From positions 1 to 5,571 of the forward strand of contig JAPHTL010000166.1 of assembly GCA_026193355.1 (NCBI GenBank): a stretch of DNA of 5,571 bases, given 5' to 3'. The stretch comes from Rhodospirillales bacterium (GTDB lineage: Bacteria > Pseudomonadota > Alphaproteobacteria > Rhodospirillales > JAPHTL01). A program made the translations under genes and the position numbers. This document shows, one piece after another, positions 1-5,571 of this stretch. Position 1 is the first letter of the stretch. Each line of letters begins with the position of its first letter. Under the pieces are notes generated by a model that worked only from the letters and a program-made list of their open reading frames with translations, was not told the origin of the DNA and did not search any database.

Positions 1-495
1 GAAGCAGGGCGGCGCTTCAAGGAAGAGGGGCTGAGGCATTTTCTGGTTGTCGACCGGGCGGACGATATCGTTGGAATAGTCAGCCAGACGGATATCGTGC
101 TTTCCGCCGGGGTTGAGCACTACATGCTTCTTCGCGATGTCGCCTCTGTTCTGAACAGTAATACGTTGTTGATATCGGGCGGGGCCAGCCTGTCCGAAGC
201 GGTCGAGCGTATGCGTGCTGCGAAAGCGGATGCCGCCATCGTTGTAGACGAAGGCGGCAATCCTGAGGGGATCGTTACCCAACGCGATCTTGTCAGGATG
301 ATCGCCGCGCGAAAATTTGACGCCATCTTGAAGGATATCGCCGGAAAGCCGTTGCTGATGGTGTCGCGCAACACCAGCTTGTTGCGGGCCCGGAAGATTC
401 TGGAAAAGGAGCGCAAGCGTCACCTTGGAGTCCAGGACGAGGACGGAAAGCTGATTGGCCTGCTGTCCTTCTCCGAAATCCTGAGCAGCATAGAA
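1..495 (+). other. CBS (Bateman) sensory region, at least three motifs
   Basis: Three successive segments read as CBS motifs, each with a hydrophobic strand, an acidic turn and a G-I/L-V/L-[TS] strand followed by a helix. The first is cut by the window edge and contains FLVVDRADDIVGIVSQTDI. The second (about bases 160-312) contains AAIVVDEGGNPEGIVTQRDL. The third (about 328-495) contains LGVQDEDGKLIGLLSFSEI. CBS motifs work in pairs, so the cut first motif probably pairs with another one upstream, giving two tandem Bateman modules. Family knowledge points to adenine nucleotide or related ligand binding; the ligand here is unknown. Confidence 0.85.
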
Positions 496-2271
496 TATCA
501 GTACGTTGCGCGCCTGAAGGTTGCGTTGGACGAACGCGACCGGGCGCTGGAGCTTTCGTCGAAGAATCTTGAATTGGCCCAAAGGGTGATTGATTCATCA
601 TTCGACGGGGTCATGATCTCGGATGCAGACGGGAAAATAATTTCCGTAAACCCCGCATTCAGCCGGGTGACGGGATACCGTTCTGACGAAGTGATCGGCA
701 AGACACCGGGGGTTCTCAGCTCGGGTCGGCATGGGAAAGAGTTTTACGACGCCATGTGGGCGCAGTTGCAGGAGAAGGGTTACTGGCAGGGCGAAATCTG
801 GAACCGCAGGAAGAATGGCGAGGTATATCCAGAGTGGCTCTCGATCAACGCGATCGAGGATGAGAAAGGCGAAATCAGGAAATACGCCGCCATCTTCACC
901 GACATCACCGAACGTAAGCGCAGCGAGGAAAAAATCAGGAACCTCGCCTACTACGACGCCCTGACCGGTTTGCCGAACCGGCGCCTGTTCAATGACCGCC
1001 TGTCCATGGCGATCGCCAATGCTCATCGCCATGAACATAGTCTGGCCGTCATGTTCATTGATCTTGATCTTTTCAAGAGAATCAACGACACGCTGGGCCA
1101 TGGTATCGGCGACGAAGTGCTTCAGGAAGTCGCGCGTCGCCTTGAAGGATGCATGCGAGAGGGGGATACCATTTCCCGGATGGGTGGGGACGAATTCATC
1201 ATCCTGCAAAATGAAATTGAGGGCGAGGAAGACGCGGTAAGGCTGGCGCGAAGGGCAGTGAAGCTTCTGGGCGAACCGATCAACATCGGCAAGCACAACC
1301 TGTCCGTGACGAGCAGTATCGGCATCAGCATCTATCCCGAAGATGGAACGACGCTGGAAGCGCTGATCAAGAACGCGGATACCGCCATGTACAGGGCCAA
1401 GGATCTGGGCCGGAACAGTTTTCAACTTTATACCAACTCCATGAACGTTCGCTCGTTTGAACGGTTGACCATGGAAAGCAATCTTCGTTCGGCGCTTGAT
1501 AAGGGAGAGTTCTTCCTCAACTACCAGGTCAAGACCAACCTTGAGGAAGGCGGTGTTACCGGGGTTGAGGCCCTCGTTCGCTGGCGTAACGAGGAACACG
1601 GGATCGTTCCCCCGGCGGAATTCATTCCGATGGCTGAGGAGCTTGGGTTGATTTCTGAACTGGGTGAATGGGTGCTCCGTGAGGCATGCCGGCAGAACAG
1701 GGTCTGGCAGGAAAAGGGACTGCCGAAGGTCCGTATTTCGATCAACGTATCGCCACAGCAGTTCAGGAAGGGCAATTTCGTCGATACGGTCAAATTCGCC
1801 CTGAACGACAGCGGCCTTGCACCCGAATTTCTGGAACTGGAATTGACCGAAAGTCTGCTTCTTGAAAATGTCGAGATGGTCATAGAGACGTTGAACGTAT
1901 TCCGGAATATGGGTATCCGGATATCGATCGACGATTTTGGAACCGGTTATTCGAATTTTGGCTATCTGAAGAAAATTCCGATCGACACCATCAAGATCGA
2001 CGGCAGCTTCGTCCGCAACCTGGCGTCCAATCGCGATGATGCCGAGATCATATCGGCAATGATCGCCATGGCGCGAAATCTTAACCTGCGGGTCGTTGCT
2101 GAAGGGGTGGAGACCGAAGATCAGATGGCATTCCTGCGCGCCAATTCATGCGACGAAATTCAGGGTTATCTGGTCAGCAGGCCTGTTTCCGGCGATAATC
2201 TGGAAAGCCTGTTTGAGCGCAACCTGCTTCCCGATACACCGGGCATCGAACTTCCTCGGAATGACGTTTAG
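1..2271 (+). CDS. CBS-PAS-GGDEF-EAL c-di-GMP cyclase/phosphodiesterase (5'-partial)
   Basis: This signalling enzyme makes and/or degrades cyclic di-GMP in the cytoplasm. The frame is open from base 1, so the N-terminus lies outside the window; the GTG at 97 falls inside a CBS motif and is not the real start. Counting codons from base 1, the order is: end of one CBS motif (about 1-45), two more CBS motifs (about 54-104 and 110-165), a charged helical linker (about 165-195), PAS (about 194-304, ending DITERK), GGDEF (about 312-477) and EAL (about 487-739). The cyclase signature GGDEF (bases 1183-1197) is intact, with an inhibitory RxxD site (REGD, 1156-1167) five residues before it. The EAL domain keeps EAL (1567-1575), ALVRW, INVS, LTES, DDFGTGYS, IKID, AEGVE and IQGYL, so the metal and substrate ligands seem present. 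CBS modules usually bind adenosine nucleotides, and PAS domains small ligands or cofactors; neither ligand can be read here. No membrane segment is visible. Which activity dominates cannot be told from sequence. Confidence 0.96.
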   Translation, partial: EAGRRFKEEGLRHFLVVDRADDIVGIVSQTDIVLSAGVEHYMLLRDVASVLNSNTLLISGGASLSEAVERMRAAKADAAIVVDEGGNPEGIVTQRDLVRMIAARKFDAILKDIAGKPLLMVSRNTSLLRARKILEKERKRHLGVQDEDGKLIGLLSFSEILSSIEYQYVARLKVALDERDRALELSSKNLELAQRVIDSSFDGVMISDADGKIISVNPAFSRVTGYRSDEVIGKTPGVLSSGRHGKEFYDAMWAQLQEKGYWQGEIWNRRKNGEVYPEWLSINAIEDEKGEIRKYAAIFTDITERKRSEEKIRNLAYYDALTGLPNRRLFNDRLSMAIANAHRHEHSLAVMFIDLDLFKRINDTLGHGIGDEVLQEVARRLEGCMREGDTISRMGGDEFIILQNEIEGEEDAVRLARRAVKLLGEPINIGKHNLSVTSSIGISIYPEDGTTLEALIKNADTAMYRAKDLGRNSFQLYTNSMNVRSFERLTMESNLRSALDKGEFFLNYQVKTNLEEGGVTGVEALVRWRNEEHGIVPPAEFIPMAEELGLISELGEWVLREACRQNRVWQEKGLPKVRISINVSPQQFRKGNFVDTVKFALNDSGLAPEFLELELTESLLLENVEMVIETLNVFRNMGIRISIDDFGTGYSNFGYLKKIPIDTIKIDGSFVRNLASNRDDAEIISAMIAMARNLNLRVVAEGVETEDQMAFLRANSCDEIQGYLVSRPVSGDNLESLFERNLLPDTPGIELPRNDV
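580..912 (+). other. PAS domain of the c-di-GMP enzyme
   Basis: The segment starts at RVIDSSFDGVMISDADG, continues through NPAFSRVTGY and YWQGEIWNRRKNGE, and ends in FTDITERK, the standard PAS/PAC layout that leads into GGDEF domains. It follows a short coiled-coil-like helix that could pass signals from the CBS region. Similar PAS domains in other proteins bind flavin or haem or act only in dimerisation. I cannot assign a cofactor from the sequence. Confidence 0.88.
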
Positions 2272-2273
2272 GC

Positions 2274-3347
2274 ATGGGTGAGCCGACAGAGAAAGAGGTT
2301 ATTTCAATTGACGATGCGGACAGGGATTCCTTGTCCGTTCTTCCCCTGTCGATCATCCCTCTTCAAACACCGGCCCTGAGACGTGCGCGGATGATCAAGA
2401 ATGCGCACCTTGAAACCGTGATTGAGTTCTTCTCCGACAAGGAGGGTGGAAGCGGGCAGATCCCCGTCTTTGAGATCAGTTCCGCGCTTGATTGGCCGCG
2501 CGACAACAGCCACCCCGATTACAAAATTCTCGTCAAGCTTGCCGCCCTGCACAGCTACGATGTCTACGCCCTGCGTATCTCCTTGCGGGAAATGGGAATC
2601 AAGGTCGACGATATTTCCGCCCTGAAACTTTCCGATGAGCGGGCTGCGGAACTCACTACCTACATGACGAAGTTCACCCGACCGCTGATCAAGCAGATCT
2701 ATGGCGACGAGGCGCTTGAAATCGAGAATATCGATGGCCTCCTTGGTTTGTTTCGTCAGCCTGACAAACAGAAGGCGCGGGAAAAGCTGCAGCAGATGGC
2801 CGACGCGCTTAAAATCGAGATTATGGATGTTCCGAGGTTTCTTGAAGACTTCGGGGATATCTTTCTCTCCCTTTCCTATTATCGCCAATGCCTTGATGAA
2901 ATCGAGCCGATGATCGTCGGTTTCATCGACGCCCTTGATGAAATCAGGGACAACTGGCAGCTCAAACAGGACCGAAACCTGATGGCCGCCTGCGACAAGC
3001 TGGAGGGGGTATTCAACAACCTTTCCGCCCAGATCACAGGACGGCTGGAAAACTTCGAGAGAAGCACCTCGGAAATGTGGTCGGAACTGACCGCAGAACG
3101 CTTTCGCCAGATTCAGAAACTCATACAGGGCTATCACGTGATGATCGGGGCGGTGCTTTGCGCCTTGTCGGTCAAAATGCACGCATGGAATCGCCTGTTC
3201 CCGGAACCGGGCGTCGGTGGGCCGGTGAAGCGCTCGGACTTTATCATGTCGGAGATAAAGCCGGGCCTTGAGAACATTCGCGAATTCAACGATTCGACTC
3301 CGATGCTCGCCAATATGGACAAGAACGATGACGCCGCATCCGAGTGA
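2274..3347 (+). CDS. Hypothetical helical protein coupled to the c-di-GMP enzyme
   Basis: I do not recognise this 357-residue protein. It starts two bases after the stop of the upstream GGDEF-EAL gene and has no good ribosome binding site of its own, which suggests translation by reinitiation and a linked function. It has no signal peptide and is predicted by eye to be largely alpha-helical and soluble. The N-terminus (1-25) is acidic and polar. A basic stretch (ALRRARMIKN, 34-43) follows a short hydrophobic LPLSIIPL segment (23-30). A region with a GSGQIP turn (59-64) and several amphipathic helices (about 83-310) come next, and the tail is acidic (347-357). The stretch GYHVMIGAVLCALSVKMHAW (286-305) is the most hydrophobic, but it is short and holds His and Lys, so a membrane span is doubtful. 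I see no PilZ, HD-GYP, receiver or kinase motif. A role as partner or effector of c-di-GMP signalling is inference from position only. Confidence 0.9.
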   Translation: MGEPTEKEVISIDDADRDSLSVLPLSIIPLQTPALRRARMIKNAHLETVIEFFSDKEGGSGQIPVFEISSALDWPRDNSHPDYKILVKLAALHSYDVYALRISLREMGIKVDDISALKLSDERAAELTTYMTKFTRPLIKQIYGDEALEIENIDGLLGLFRQPDKQKAREKLQQMADALKIEIMDVPRFLEDFGDIFLSLSYYRQCLDEIEPMIVGFIDALDEIRDNWQLKQDRNLMAACDKLEGVFNNLSAQITGRLENFERSTSEMWSELTAERFRQIQKLIQGYHVMIGAVLCALSVKMHAWNRLFPEPGVGGPVKRSDFIMSEIKPGLENIREFNDSTPMLANMDKNDDAASE

Positions 3348-3374
3348 TCGGCATCTGCCATCAGACCATGGCGC

Positions 3375-3378
3375 AAGG
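3375..3378 (+). promoter_or_regulatory. Probable ribosome binding site of the Tat-signal subunit gene
   Basis: A short AAGG, within CAAGGCGAAG, lies nine bases before the ATG at 3388. An in-frame TGA immediately precedes that ATG (3385-3387), so no longer in-frame start exists and 3388 is the earliest start. The site is a modest Shine-Dalgarno match. Confidence 0.45.
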
Positions 3379-3387
3379 CGAAGATGA

Positions 3388-3957
3388 ATGGATGCAGAAT
3401 CACCCCCACGCCTGGATCTGAGCCGAAGAACCGTTCTTCGCATTGGTCTTGCTGGCCCGGTTTTAATCATGTTGTCCGGCGTCGGGGCGTTGGTTCCTTC
3501 CGCCGCCCGCGCGAATGAGGTCCGCGGGCTTTTCTTGCGTGATGATGACAGGGTGATGCTGTCGGCGATCTGTCCGGCTGTATTGAACGGCGCCTTGCCC
3601 GATGCCGGTCGCGATGGCGTTGTTGCGGAAATTGTCACGGCTATCGATCGGCTTCTTTTCGACCAGTCACCCCATGTTCAGGCGGACCTCCGCCATCTTT
3701 TCGATCTTCTCACCTTCGCCCCGACGCGGATGCTTGTTGCTGGTGTGTGGTCACCCTGGGACAAGGCGTCAACTGATGAAATTATCGGCTTTCTCGACGG
3801 GTTCAGGGGGAGCCGTTTCGCCGCCCTGCGCAGCGCCTATTTCGCCCTGACGGAAATGACGGGCGCGGCCTGGTACGGCGATGAACGTTCGTGGGATCGG
3901 ATTGGATACCCCGGACCGCCCGAGGTCATCAGGGCGGAAGGGAACGATCCGGCATGA
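3388..3957 (+). CDS. Tat-signal small subunit, gluconate 2-dehydrogenase subunit 3-like
   Basis: This 189-residue protein is probably the exported small (gamma-type) subunit of a flavin dehydrogenase. It begins with a clear twin-arginine signal: SRRTVLRIGL at residues 12-21, a hydrophobic core to about residue 37, and an A-R-A site suggesting cleavage after residue 42. The mature part, about 147 residues, is helical, with a conserved-looking VMLSAICPAVLNGALPD (56-72) and an aromatic C-terminal signature, AAWYGDE...SWDRIGYPGPP (160-178), typical of partners of GMC oxidoreductases. No cofactor-binding motif is seen. In related glucose and fructose dehydrogenases such a subunit helps mature the flavoprotein and carries it through Tat. 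Its stop overlaps the start of the GMC gene by four bases (ATGA), which supports a complex made in fixed ratio. Family assignment rests on recalled motifs and context, not on an alignment. Confidence 0.9.
   Translation: MDAESPPRLDLSRRTVLRIGLAGPVLIMLSGVGALVPSAARANEVRGLFLRDDDRVMLSAICPAVLNGALPDAGRDGVVAEIVTAIDRLLFDQSPHVQADLRHLFDLLTFAPTRMLVAGVWSPWDKASTDEIIGFLDGFRGSRFAALRSAYFALTEMTGAAWYGDERSWDRIGYPGPPEVIRAEGNDPA
3936..3943 (+). promoter_or_regulatory. Ribosome binding site of the GMC oxidoreductase gene
   Basis: GGAAGGGA lies ten bases before the ATG at 3954, inside the end of the preceding gene. It favours 3954 over the in-frame ATG at 3891. Starting at 3891 would add 21 residues lacking any signal or family-like sequence and lengthen the overlap with the upstream gene. 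Confidence 0.6.
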
Positions 3958-5537
3958 ACGGTCAGGCAAACAGGAATGCTCCGGAAGTTATCGATGCCTC
4001 CATGCTGGCGGACAACCTTGTCCTTGAGGGCGACGTCGCCATCGTCGGAAGCGGGGCAGGTGGCGGAACGGCGGCCGAAGTACTCGCGCTTGCGGGTCTT
4101 CGCGTCATCATCATCGAAGAGGGCGGCCTCAATACCGCGCGCGATTTCACGCTTCGTGAAAGCGACGCCTACAGGGACCTTTATCAGGATGGTGGCGCAA
4201 GAAAAACGGCGGATGCGGCAATAACGATCCTCCAGGGAAAGGGCGTGGGTGGATCGACGACGGTCAACTGGACGGCCAGCTTTCGAACCCCGCCCAAGAC
4301 CTTGCGTGTCTGGCGCGAACGGTTCGGCCTTTCGGAAATGACCGAAGAGTCGCTGGAGCCCTGGTTTCTGAACATGGAGCGCCGTCTCGACATCGCGCCA
4401 TGGACGGGAGAGCCGAATGCAAACAATTCCGTCCTTGCGCGCGGGGCGGAAAAGCTTGGTTGGCATCCGCGAATTCTTCGGCGCAATGTATCGCGATGTC
4501 AAAACCTCGGCCTGTGCGGTTTGGGCTGTCCCGTCAATGCAAAGCGCGCCATGCATGTTACGACCGTACCGGGCGCGCTTGCGCACGACGCCGTTCTCGT
4601 CACCCGCGCCCACGCCGAGAAACTGGTGATCAGGGGAGGGCGGATTGAATCGTTGCAGTGTCGCGCCCTGCCGGCTTCGGCTGAAAAAAGAAACCCCGGT
4701 CGAACTGTCACAGTGAAGGCCAGATACTTCGTTTCGGCGGCGGGTGGAATCGGTACGCCGGGGCTTCTTCTGCGATCAAAAGCGCCAGACCCCGGTGGGT
4801 TGATCGGTTCACGGACCTTCCTTCATCCGACGGCCGTTTCCGTCGCCGTGATGCCGGACCGGGTCGACCCATTCGATGGCGCGCCACAATCCATCTATTG
4901 CGATCAGTTCCTGTGGCCCGATGGCCGAGCCGATGGCAGGCATGCAGGCTTCAAACTTGAGGTGCCGCCCATGATGCCGATGCTGAGCGCCGCTGTTACG
5001 AAGTTTCATGGCCCAATGCACAGCACACTTCTTGGCGAATTTCCGAACATGAGTTCCGTTATCGCGCTGATGCGTGACGGGTTTCACAATGATAGTCCCG
5101 GCGGAACGGTGAAGATTAACGGGGGCGGTGCGCCGGTTCTCGATTATCAAGTACCCGAGATGATCTGGGATGGTTTCCGCCGCGCCTATGCCGCGATGGC
5201 GGAACTCCAGTTTGAAGCGGGCGCAAAGAAGGTGTTTCCCCTTCATACCGATGCGGTTCCATTCGAAAGCTGGCGGCAGGCAAAAGAGGCGATAGGGTCG
5301 TTTCGTATGGAAACCTTCCGGGCTTTCGTCGCCTCGGCCCACGTCATGGGGGGGTGTGCGATGGGTGCGGACGGGAGCCAATCCCTGGTCGATGGCGATG
5401 GTCGCTACAGGCATCTTGAAAACCTTTCCGTGATGGATGGCTCGGTCTTCCCGACGAGCCTTGGCGCCAACCCGCAACTGACGATCTTCGGCCTTGCGGC
5501 CAGAAACGCGACCCACCTCGTCAATCACCTTCGTTGA
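3954..5537 (+). CDS. GMC-family FAD oxidoreductase with putative Fe-S motif
   Basis: This 527-residue flavoprotein probably oxidises an alcohol, sugar or similar hydroxyl compound. The N-terminal Rossmann motif GSGAGGG (residues 32-38) and the acidic EE (55-56) bind FAD. The GMC signature GKGVGGSTTVNW spans 95-106. The C-terminal part carries the catalytic pair: His463 in SAHVMGGCAMG and Asn506 in GANPQLTI. Cys182, Cys188 and Cys192 form C-x5-C-x3-C followed by Pro, the spacing reported for [3Fe-4S] ligands in Burkholderia FAD-glucose dehydrogenase. There is no signal peptide or membrane span, so periplasmic location would depend on export with the Tat-signal subunit, whose stop codon overlaps this start. 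From memory it resembles the Pseudomonas PA0364-type GMC proteins, which sit beside a Tat-signal protein and a coniferyl-aldehyde-type dehydrogenase. Substrate is unknown, and names such as choline or glucose dehydrogenase are not supported. The start at 3954 is chosen from the ATGA overlap and the upstream GGAAGGGA. Confidence 0.95.
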   Translation: MNGQANRNAPEVIDASMLADNLVLEGDVAIVGSGAGGGTAAEVLALAGLRVIIIEEGGLNTARDFTLRESDAYRDLYQDGGARKTADAAITILQGKGVGGSTTVNWTASFRTPPKTLRVWRERFGLSEMTEESLEPWFLNMERRLDIAPWTGEPNANNSVLARGAEKLGWHPRILRRNVSRCQNLGLCGLGCPVNAKRAMHVTTVPGALAHDAVLVTRAHAEKLVIRGGRIESLQCRALPASAEKRNPGRTVTVKARYFVSAAGGIGTPGLLLRSKAPDPGGLIGSRTFLHPTAVSVAVMPDRVDPFDGAPQSIYCDQFLWPDGRADGRHAGFKLEVPPMMPMLSAAVTKFHGPMHSTLLGEFPNMSSVIALMRDGFHNDSPGGTVKINGGGAPVLDYQVPEMIWDGFRRAYAAMAELQFEAGAKKVFPLHTDAVPFESWRQAKEAIGSFRMETFRAFVASAHVMGGCAMGADGSQSLVDGDGRYRHLENLSVMDGSVFPTSLGANPQLTIFGLAARNATHLVNHLR

Positions 5538-5571
5538 CGGGATCGCTTTTTCATCAGGATAGGCAGGCGTA

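Noticed and set aside
97..99. GTG as the start of the c-di-GMP enzyme
   Set aside because: The frame is open back to base 1 and the upstream residues complete a CBS motif, so this GTG is an internal valine codon.
598..1599. 333-codon open frame on the minus strand
   Set aside because: It is the antisense of the PAS-GGDEF-EAL coding region, whose domain motifs leave no doubt about the real frame. No protein-like motif is seen.
64..2861. Six GATATC sites (64, 91, 171, 334, 1920, 2856), more than expected by chance
   Set aside because: All fall inside coding sequence, mainly in GAT-ATC (Asp-Ile) codon pairs, with no regular spacing. Codon use explains them better than a regulatory site.
3129..3188. 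Transmembrane helix in the unknown protein
   Set aside because: The hydrophobic stretch is about 15-18 residues and contains Lys and His, more like a buried helix of a soluble protein.
3356..3373. Small inverted repeat as a transcription terminator
   Set aside because: The stem is only five to six pairs with a six-base loop and no following T-run, well within chance.
2304..3638. 444-codon open frame on the minus strand
   Set aside because: It lies opposite two well-supported + strand genes, has no recognisable domain, and is low-complexity and basic in places, as expected from the antisense of codon-biased genes.
3891..3953. Upstream ATG as an alternative start of the GMC gene
   Set aside because: It would add 21 residues with no signal or family-like sequence. 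The ATG at 3954 has a good ribosome binding site and the typical ATGA overlap.
3837..4613. 258-codon open frame on the minus strand
   Set aside because: It overlaps the FAD-binding part of the GMC gene and the end of the Tat-subunit gene in antisense, with no domain or credible start signal.
5538..5571. Possible terminator after the GMC gene (CTTTTTC run)
   Set aside because: There is a T-run at about 5547-5551 but no convincing GC-rich stem before it, and the window ends too soon to judge.

Overview
The window is a compact, moderately GC-rich stretch of bacterial chromosome with four protein genes, all on the + strand and with almost no space between them. Protein style and gene content suggest an alphaproteobacterium, perhaps Rhodospirillales-like. 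This is an impression from reading the proteins; no rRNA or other marker gene is present to test it. There are no RNA genes, mobile elements, CRISPR arrays or long repeats, and no gene-free stretch over 40 bases.

Positions 1-3347 form a signalling pair. The first gene enters from the left edge already open, so its true start lies outside the window. It encodes a multi-sensor cyclic-di-GMP enzyme: a partial CBS motif, two further CBS motifs, a short coiled coil, a PAS domain, a GGDEF diguanylate cyclase domain and an EAL phosphodiesterase domain. Both catalytic domains look intact, and the GGDEF domain keeps its inhibitory I-site. Two bases after its stop begins a 357-residue, mostly helical soluble protein that I cannot assign to a family. 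The spacing suggests translational coupling, so it may be a partner or effector of the enzyme.

Positions 3388-5537 form a redox pair. A small twin-arginine (Tat) signal protein resembling the gluconate 2-dehydrogenase subunit 3 / dehydrogenase gamma-subunit group overlaps by ATGA with a GMC-family FAD oxidoreductase that has no signal peptide. The likely arrangement is that the small subunit carries the folded flavoprotein to the periplasm through Tat, where it would oxidise an alcohol or sugar. The flavoprotein has a C-x5-C-x3-C motif with the same spacing as the [3Fe-4S] ligands of bacterial FAD-glucose dehydrogenase, suggesting electrons leave through an iron-sulfur cluster. No cytochrome c or aldehyde dehydrogenase partner lies within the window.

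Only 40 bases without a convincing terminator separate the two pairs, so all four genes could share a transcript. A functional link between c-di-GMP signalling and the dehydrogenase is speculative. I see no clearly new system; the least explained item is the unknown protein coupled to the c-di-GMP enzyme.
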